A DNA stretch of 64,000 bases, taken from positions 248,001-312,000 of the forward strand of contig JADJWX010000005.1 in assembly GCA_016716135.1 (NCBI GenBank), read 5' to 3'. The position numbers and the translations under genes were made by a program. The stretch is from Lewinellaceae bacterium. Its GTDB lineage: Bacteria > Bacteroidota > Bacteroidia > Chitinophagales > Saprospiraceae. Positions 60,490-64,000 of the stretch are shown here, in pieces. Below the pieces are notes generated by a model. That model had not been told where the DNA came from. It did not search any database and worked only from the letters and a program-made list of their open reading frames with translations. The stretch's first letter is position 1. Each line of letters opens with the position of its first letter.

Positions 60490-60618
60490 TTACTTCGGGA
60501 AATCCAGGATAAAATTCCGGTTGTATAGCATCAAAATCAGGGCGGTAGCAAAAAACAGCGCCATAATAATGTAGAGGATGCAATATCCTTTGCCCCGGGA
60601 GTTTGTAATATTCTCCAT
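60490..60618 (-). CDS. Small single-span membrane protein, 42 aa (tentative)
   Basis: A 42-residue ORF starting at MENITNSRGKGYC and made largely of one hydrophobic segment (ILYIIMALFFATALILMLY) with a charged tail ending FILDFPK. Short single-span proteins like this occur widely and often lack annotation. A longer in-frame start at 60792 gives 58 extra residues that do not look coding. It lies between GH92 (minus) and mutL (plus), and there is no homology claim. A low-confidence call. Confidence 0.4.
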   Translation of the reverse strand: MENITNSRGKGYCILYIIMALFFATALILMLYNRNFILDFPK

Positions 60619-60966
60619 ATGTCGTTTGTGTTGTTGTGATGCGAAAAATGTGGCGCAAAAATAAAAAGTGCGGGGGATGTAGCTGTCTAATGTGGCATTT
60701 TTTTGCCTCCTGCGTTTTTCCGGAGGGGGCGTGGCGGAATCCGGGTTGGTCAAAAACGACGTTTCAGGCGATTCAAGTTGTTTGAACAACACTAATCTGG
60801 AATGGTTTTAAACGCACCGCGCGGGTGTTTGTCGGTAAAAAAACAGCGTTTGGCGCAAATGCCGGGGCTTGGTAAAAATCGAGTATCTTTGCACACCCGG
60901 CGCTTTCTACCCAAATGCAGATTGACCGGGCTTGCAAGCCCAATTGCCCGGCGCCGGGCAGAAGCT
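60619..60966. other. Intergenic region upstream of mutL
   Basis: 348 bp without a supported gene. It carries a candidate -7 box for mutL at 60884-60891. In-frame codons upstream of the mutL ATG (from 60802) do not resemble the family. Confidence 0.5.
60884..60891 (+). promoter_or_regulatory. -7-like box for mutL
   Basis: TATCTTTG fits the TAnnTTTG consensus and lies 75 bp before the mutL ATG. No TTG occurs at 17-20 bp upstream, so only half of the promoter is supported. Confidence 0.35.
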
Positions 60967-62844
60967 ATGACGAATGTAATCCAATTATTGCCTGAAAGTG
61001 TGGCCAATCAAATTGCCGCAGGGGAAGTGGTCCAACGGCCATCCTCCATTGTGAAGGAGCTGATGGAAAACGCCATTGATGCCGGCGCCACCCAGGTAAA
61101 ACTCATTGTTCGCGATGCCGGCAAAACCCTGGTTCAGGTAGTTGATGACGGCTGTGGTATGTCGGAAACCGATGCCCGTATGTGCTTTGAACGGCATGCG
61201 ACCTCCAAAATTCGCGAATCCAAAGATTTGTTCGAGATCAAAACCATGGGTTTCCGCGGAGAAGCCCTGGCATCAATCGCTGCCGTGGCGCAAGTGGAAC
61301 TGCGTACACGGCGGGCTGTCGACGAATTGGGTACATGTGTCCTGGTGGAAGATTCCACCATAAAAACCCACGAGCCCTGCCAGGCGCCTGCCGGCACGAG
61401 CATTGCCGTCAAAAACCTGTTTTACAACGTACCGGCACGGCGGAATTTTCTGAAAAGCGATCCCGTGGAAATGCGCCACATCCTGGATGAATTTCAGCAT
61501 ATCGCTCTGGCCAATCCCGATATTTTCTTTTCGCTGCACCACAACGACCAGGAAATGTTTCACCTGCCGCCGGGCAATTTGCGGCAGCGTATTGTCAAGG
61601 TTTTTGGCGAAGCCGTCAATAAAAAACTGGTGCCGGTGCAGGAAGAAACGGATGTGCTGAAGATCAGTGGTTTTGTGGGCAAGCCGGATTATTACAAAAA
61701 ATCGCGTGGCGAGCAGATGTTTTTTGTCAACAAGCGCTTTATCAAAAGCAATTACCTCCAGCACGCTGTGGTGAGTGCCTATGAACAATTGTTGCCGCCC
61801 GACAACTTTCCCTTGTTCGTACTTTTCCTGGAAATTGCTCCGGGCAGCATCGACATCAACGTGCACCCCACTAAACAGCAGATAAAATTCGACGACGAAA
61901 AACTGGTTTATAACTACCTGAAAGTCACTGTTCGGCATGCCCTGGGCTCCCACAGTATTACACCAACACTCGACTTTGAACAGGAACCGGCGTTCCAGGC
62001 CGCCCCGGCAAAATCGCCAATGCTCCACCCGCCCGGCGGAGACCGGTCGGCCTCGGTACGCGATTACCCGGGCAGGCAACAAGACCGCCTGGCCGATGAA
62101 AACCTGCGAAACTGGCAACGGTTGTACGAAGGACTTGATCTGGCTGACAGCCAGGATAAGGCGTCGCCGTCGATTTTGCCCTCCGGAGCATCGGCGGATG
62201 TTTCTTCCGGCAAATTTGATGTGCGCCCCGGCGCCGAGCCAACGGAAATGGACGATGACAGCGGCTCATTTTCCAAGGGGCAGAAGGAGCCTTACCAGAT
62301 TCACGGGATGTATATCGTCAGCCAGATCAAATCGGGATTTTTGCTGATCGACCAACAGGCTGCCAGCGAGCGGATTTTGTACGAGCGCTATCTGGAGGCC
62401 CTGCGCCAACAGCCGGTGAACACCCAAAAGGCGCTTTTCCCAAAAAATATTGAATTGTCGCCCGCCGATGCGGCTTTGTTGCGGGATATCCTGCAGGAGG
62501 TTAATCGCCTCGGCTTTGATATTGCCGAATTTGGCGGCAACACGTTTATCGTGCACGGTGCACCGTCGGACATCGGTTCGGGGTTGACCGAGGAAGCCCT
62601 GCTCGAGCGTCTGCTGACGCAGTACAAAAATAATTTGGAGCTCGAACTCGGTATTTCTGAAAATCTCGCGCGCTCCATGGCCCGGAGCGCTGCCCTGAAA
62701 CGCGGTCAGCTGCTTAGCGTTGTTGAAATGCAGGATCTGATCGACCATCTTTTTGCCTGTACGTCGCCGTACAAAAGCCCGAATGGCCGTACCTGCTTTA
62801 TTACCTTTGAGTTAGACGAACTTCAGAAACGGTTTAACTCCTGA
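60967..62844 (+). CDS. mutL: DNA mismatch repair protein MutL
   Basis: Couples mismatch recognition by MutS to strand processing. ATG at 60967 gives 625 residues with the family N-terminus (IQLLPESVANQIAAGEVVQRP). GHKL ATPase motifs are present: LMENAIDAGA (catalytic Glu/Asn), DDGCGM, the HATSKI box and GFRGEALASIAAV. A linker rich in polar residues (about 345-445) leads to the C-terminal dimerisation domain. The domain lacks the DQHAxxER endonuclease motif in standard form: near residue 465 the sequence is LIDQQAASERILYE, with Gln for His. Whether it cuts DNA on its own is therefore not certain. Confidence 0.95.
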   Translation: MTNVIQLLPESVANQIAAGEVVQRPSSIVKELMENAIDAGATQVKLIVRDAGKTLVQVVDDGCGMSETDARMCFERHATSKIRESKDLFEIKTMGFRGEALASIAAVAQVELRTRRAVDELGTCVLVEDSTIKTHEPCQAPAGTSIAVKNLFYNVPARRNFLKSDPVEMRHILDEFQHIALANPDIFFSLHHNDQEMFHLPPGNLRQRIVKVFGEAVNKKLVPVQEETDVLKISGFVGKPDYYKKSRGEQMFFVNKRFIKSNYLQHAVVSAYEQLLPPDNFPLFVLFLEIAPGSIDINVHPTKQQIKFDDEKLVYNYLKVTVRHALGSHSITPTLDFEQEPAFQAAPAKSPMLHPPGGDRSASVRDYPGRQQDRLADENLRNWQRLYEGLDLADSQDKASPSILPSGASADVSSGKFDVRPGAEPTEMDDDSGSFSKGQKEPYQIHGMYIVSQIKSGFLLIDQQAASERILYERYLEALRQQPVNTQKALFPKNIELSPADAALLRDILQEVNRLGFDIAEFGGNTFIVHGAPSDIGSGLTEEALLERLLTQYKNNLELELGISENLARSMARSAALKRGQLLSVVEMQDLIDHLFACTSPYKSPNGRTCFITFELDELQKRFNS

Positions 62845-62901
62845 TGATTTGACATGCACCATCCGTTTATTCCCAGTTCCTAATTTCGCGCATCAAGGAA
62901 T

Positions 62902-63573
62902 ATGTCCATTTTCCAGTTTTACCAGCCTTTAACCGGTGTTGTCCGGCACTTGCTTATCCTGAATGTTCTGATGTTTATCGGTTCCTATGCGCTTCTGGGG
63001 AATGAATCCTGGAACCAGCAAACCGGCGAGGTCATCAATCTTGGCCGCCTGGTTTTGGCCGCTTACATGCCGGGCTCGGAACACTTTCAGCCGTTTCAGA
63101 TCGTCACGCATATGTTTATGCACGGCGATTTGGGGCACCTGGCGTTCAACATGCTGTCGCTGTATTTTTTTGGTCCCATGGTGGAAATGGCTTTTGGGAG
63201 CAAACGTTTTTTGTTCTACTACCTGTTTTGCGGCCTGGGCGCCTTTGCGCTGCATATAGGCGTGCAATGGTGGGAACTCGAAGCGGCCGGCTTCGACCCG
63301 CGCAGTTTCAACGGAGCCATGCTCGGCGCTTCGGGGGCTATTTTTGGTATTTATGTTGCTTTTGCCTATTTATACCCCAACCAGATCATCAGTTTGCTGA
63401 TCCCGCCGGTTTCGCTCAAAGCCAAGTATTTTGTTTTGATAATGGCCGGTATTGAATTATTTTACGGTTTCAGAGGTCATTCCACCGGCATAGCGCACTT
63501 TGCACATATTGGCGGTGCGGTATTTGGTTTTGGCTTGTTGATGTATTGGTACCGGTACCGGTTTCGCAACTGA
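62902..63573 (+). CDS. Rhomboid family intramembrane serine protease
   Basis: A 223-residue polytopic protease that cleaves membrane-spanning segments. The catalytic Ser is in MLGASGAIFGIYVAFAYL and the catalytic His in IAHFAHIGGAVFGFGL. The conserved HMFMHGDLGHLAFNMLSLYFFGP motif in the second loop-helix is also present. Five to six membrane segments fit the basic rhomboid core without extra domains. It follows mutL by 57 bp and is followed 57 bp later by a second rhomboid gene. Substrates are unknown. Confidence 0.93.
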   Translation: MSIFQFYQPLTGVVRHLLILNVLMFIGSYALLGNESWNQQTGEVINLGRLVLAAYMPGSEHFQPFQIVTHMFMHGDLGHLAFNMLSLYFFGPMVEMAFGSKRFLFYYLFCGLGAFALHIGVQWWELEAAGFDPRSFNGAMLGASGAIFGIYVAFAYLYPNQIISLLIPPVSLKAKYFVLIMAGIELFYGFRGHSTGIAHFAHIGGAVFGFGLLMYWYRYRFRN

Positions 63574-63581
63574 TGAACTGG

Positions 63582-63615
63582 AATATTCCCATATCCCAAT
63601 ATCCCAATATTATAA
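63582..63615. repeat. Short AT-rich repeat of the ATATCCCA type
   Basis: Tandem near-copies of ATATCCCA lie between two AATATT ends in the 57-bp gap between the two rhomboid genes. This is a short low-complexity element of the kind often found between genes in Bacteroidota. Confidence 0.4.
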
Positions 63616-63630
63616 TAGCACAACACAACT

Positions 63631-64000
63631 ATGGCACTATTCGGCTCCATATGGGATGATATACGGCATACTTTCCGGATTGGAAATATGGTGATGCGGT
63701 TGGTCTTTGTGAATTTTGGCGTTTTTGTTTTGGTCAACCTGGTTTATCTCGTGCTGGCTTTGCAGCAAGGCCGCATGGACGCCGAGGCCAACCTGTGGGA
63801 GGGCCTTCAATGGCTTTGTATTCCGGCTTCGGGCCGCACGTTGTTGTTCCAACCCTGGTCGCCCATTACACACATGTTTTTGCATGAAAACTTTATGCAC
63901 GTCCTGGGGAATCTCTTTTTTTTATACCTCTTCGGGGTGATTGTCGGAGATCTTGGCGGCGACAAACGGGTGCTGCCCATTTACCTGTTGGGCGGGCTTT
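63631..64000 (+). CDS. Second rhomboid family protease (partial, cut by the right edge)
   Basis: The frame opens at 63631 (MALFGSIWDDIRHTFRIGN) and is still open at the window end, so the C-terminal half, including the catalytic Ser and His, is missing. Visible rhomboid marks are a first membrane segment (FVNFGVFVLVNLVYLVLAL), the SPITHMFLHENFMHVLGNLFFLYLFG motif (His residues and HxxxxHxxxN pattern) and the start of the next helix (RVLPIYLLGGL). It sits directly after a complete rhomboid gene and shares its architecture, so the pair probably arose by duplication. Confidence 0.88.
   Translation, partial: MALFGSIWDDIRHTFRIGNMVMRLVFVNFGVFVLVNLVYLVLALQQGRMDAEANLWEGLQWLCIPASGRTLLFQPWSPITHMFLHENFMHVLGNLFFLYLFGVIVGDLGGDKRVLPIYLLGGL

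Noticed and set aside
60802..60966. An earlier start for MutL
   Set aside because: The candidate -7 promoter box lies inside it and the residues do not match the very conserved MutL N-terminus.

Overview
This is a gene-dense window (mid-50s % G+C by eye) from a chromosome of the phylum Bacteroidota. The evidence is type IX secretion (T9SS) C-terminal sorting domains on several large exported proteins, a TonB-dependent receptor with a carboxypeptidase-like N-terminal domain, FecR/ECF-sigma genes, a one-piece hybrid two-component regulator with an AraC output domain, and promoters of the Bacteroidota form TTTG-N(18-19)-TAnnTTTG. The mix of AlkB, DUF1800/DUF1501, GH92 and BACON/CUB/HYR-type surface proteins suggests the Saprospiria/Chitinophagia side of the phylum. 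That placement is inference.

Layout. 1-2.8 kb: a secreted subtilisin-like protease running off the left edge, with CUB, BACON and tandem repeat domains, broken by several frameshifts. 3.1-3.6 kb: a small AT-rich ORF between two imperfect 45-bp direct repeats. 3.7-9.1 kb: M14 peptidase, HEAT-cyclophilin lipoprotein, ABC ATPase. 9.1-12.4 kb: a multi-HhH protein and ComEC, i.e. DNA uptake. 12.7-15 kb: a ferredoxin-type reductase divergent from an AlkB hydroxylase. 15-18.3 kb: lipoprotein, membrane-anchored barrel protein and ECF sigma factor. 18.7-21.4 kb: rplM-rpsI-rpsB-tsf with a clear promoter and terminator. 21.7-25.9 kb: a same-strand cluster around a MbnP-like copper protein and a MbnH/MauG-like di-haem enzyme, with two cysteine-motif proteins; this is the most interesting system here. 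26-30.2 kb: pyrH, exonuclease III, a second di-haem peroxidase, an acidic protein and a glutamine-amidotransferase-like protein. 30.2-34.6 kb: orphan FecR divergent from a DUF1800/DUF1501 pair.

34.7-49.8 kb: a 1360-residue hybrid sensor/regulator followed by three large exported proteins. One is 2280 residues; another is interrupted by an in-frame TAG. 49.8-53.2 kb: SPFH/band-7 protein and TonB-dependent receptor. 53.19-53.34 kb: a G-homopolymer tract that looks like a sequence artefact and removes the 3' end of kynureninase. 54.8-64 kb: TPR adenylate cyclase, GH92 mannosidase, mutL, and two adjacent rhomboid proteases, the second cut by the right edge.

Working together: the ribosomal genes, pyrH, mutL and xth are housekeeping. 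The rest is mainly exported or envelope machinery (proteases, glycan hydrolysis, TonB uptake, copper-type redox proteins, giant surface proteins) with local regulators. No tRNA, rRNA, CRISPR array or insertion sequence was recognised.
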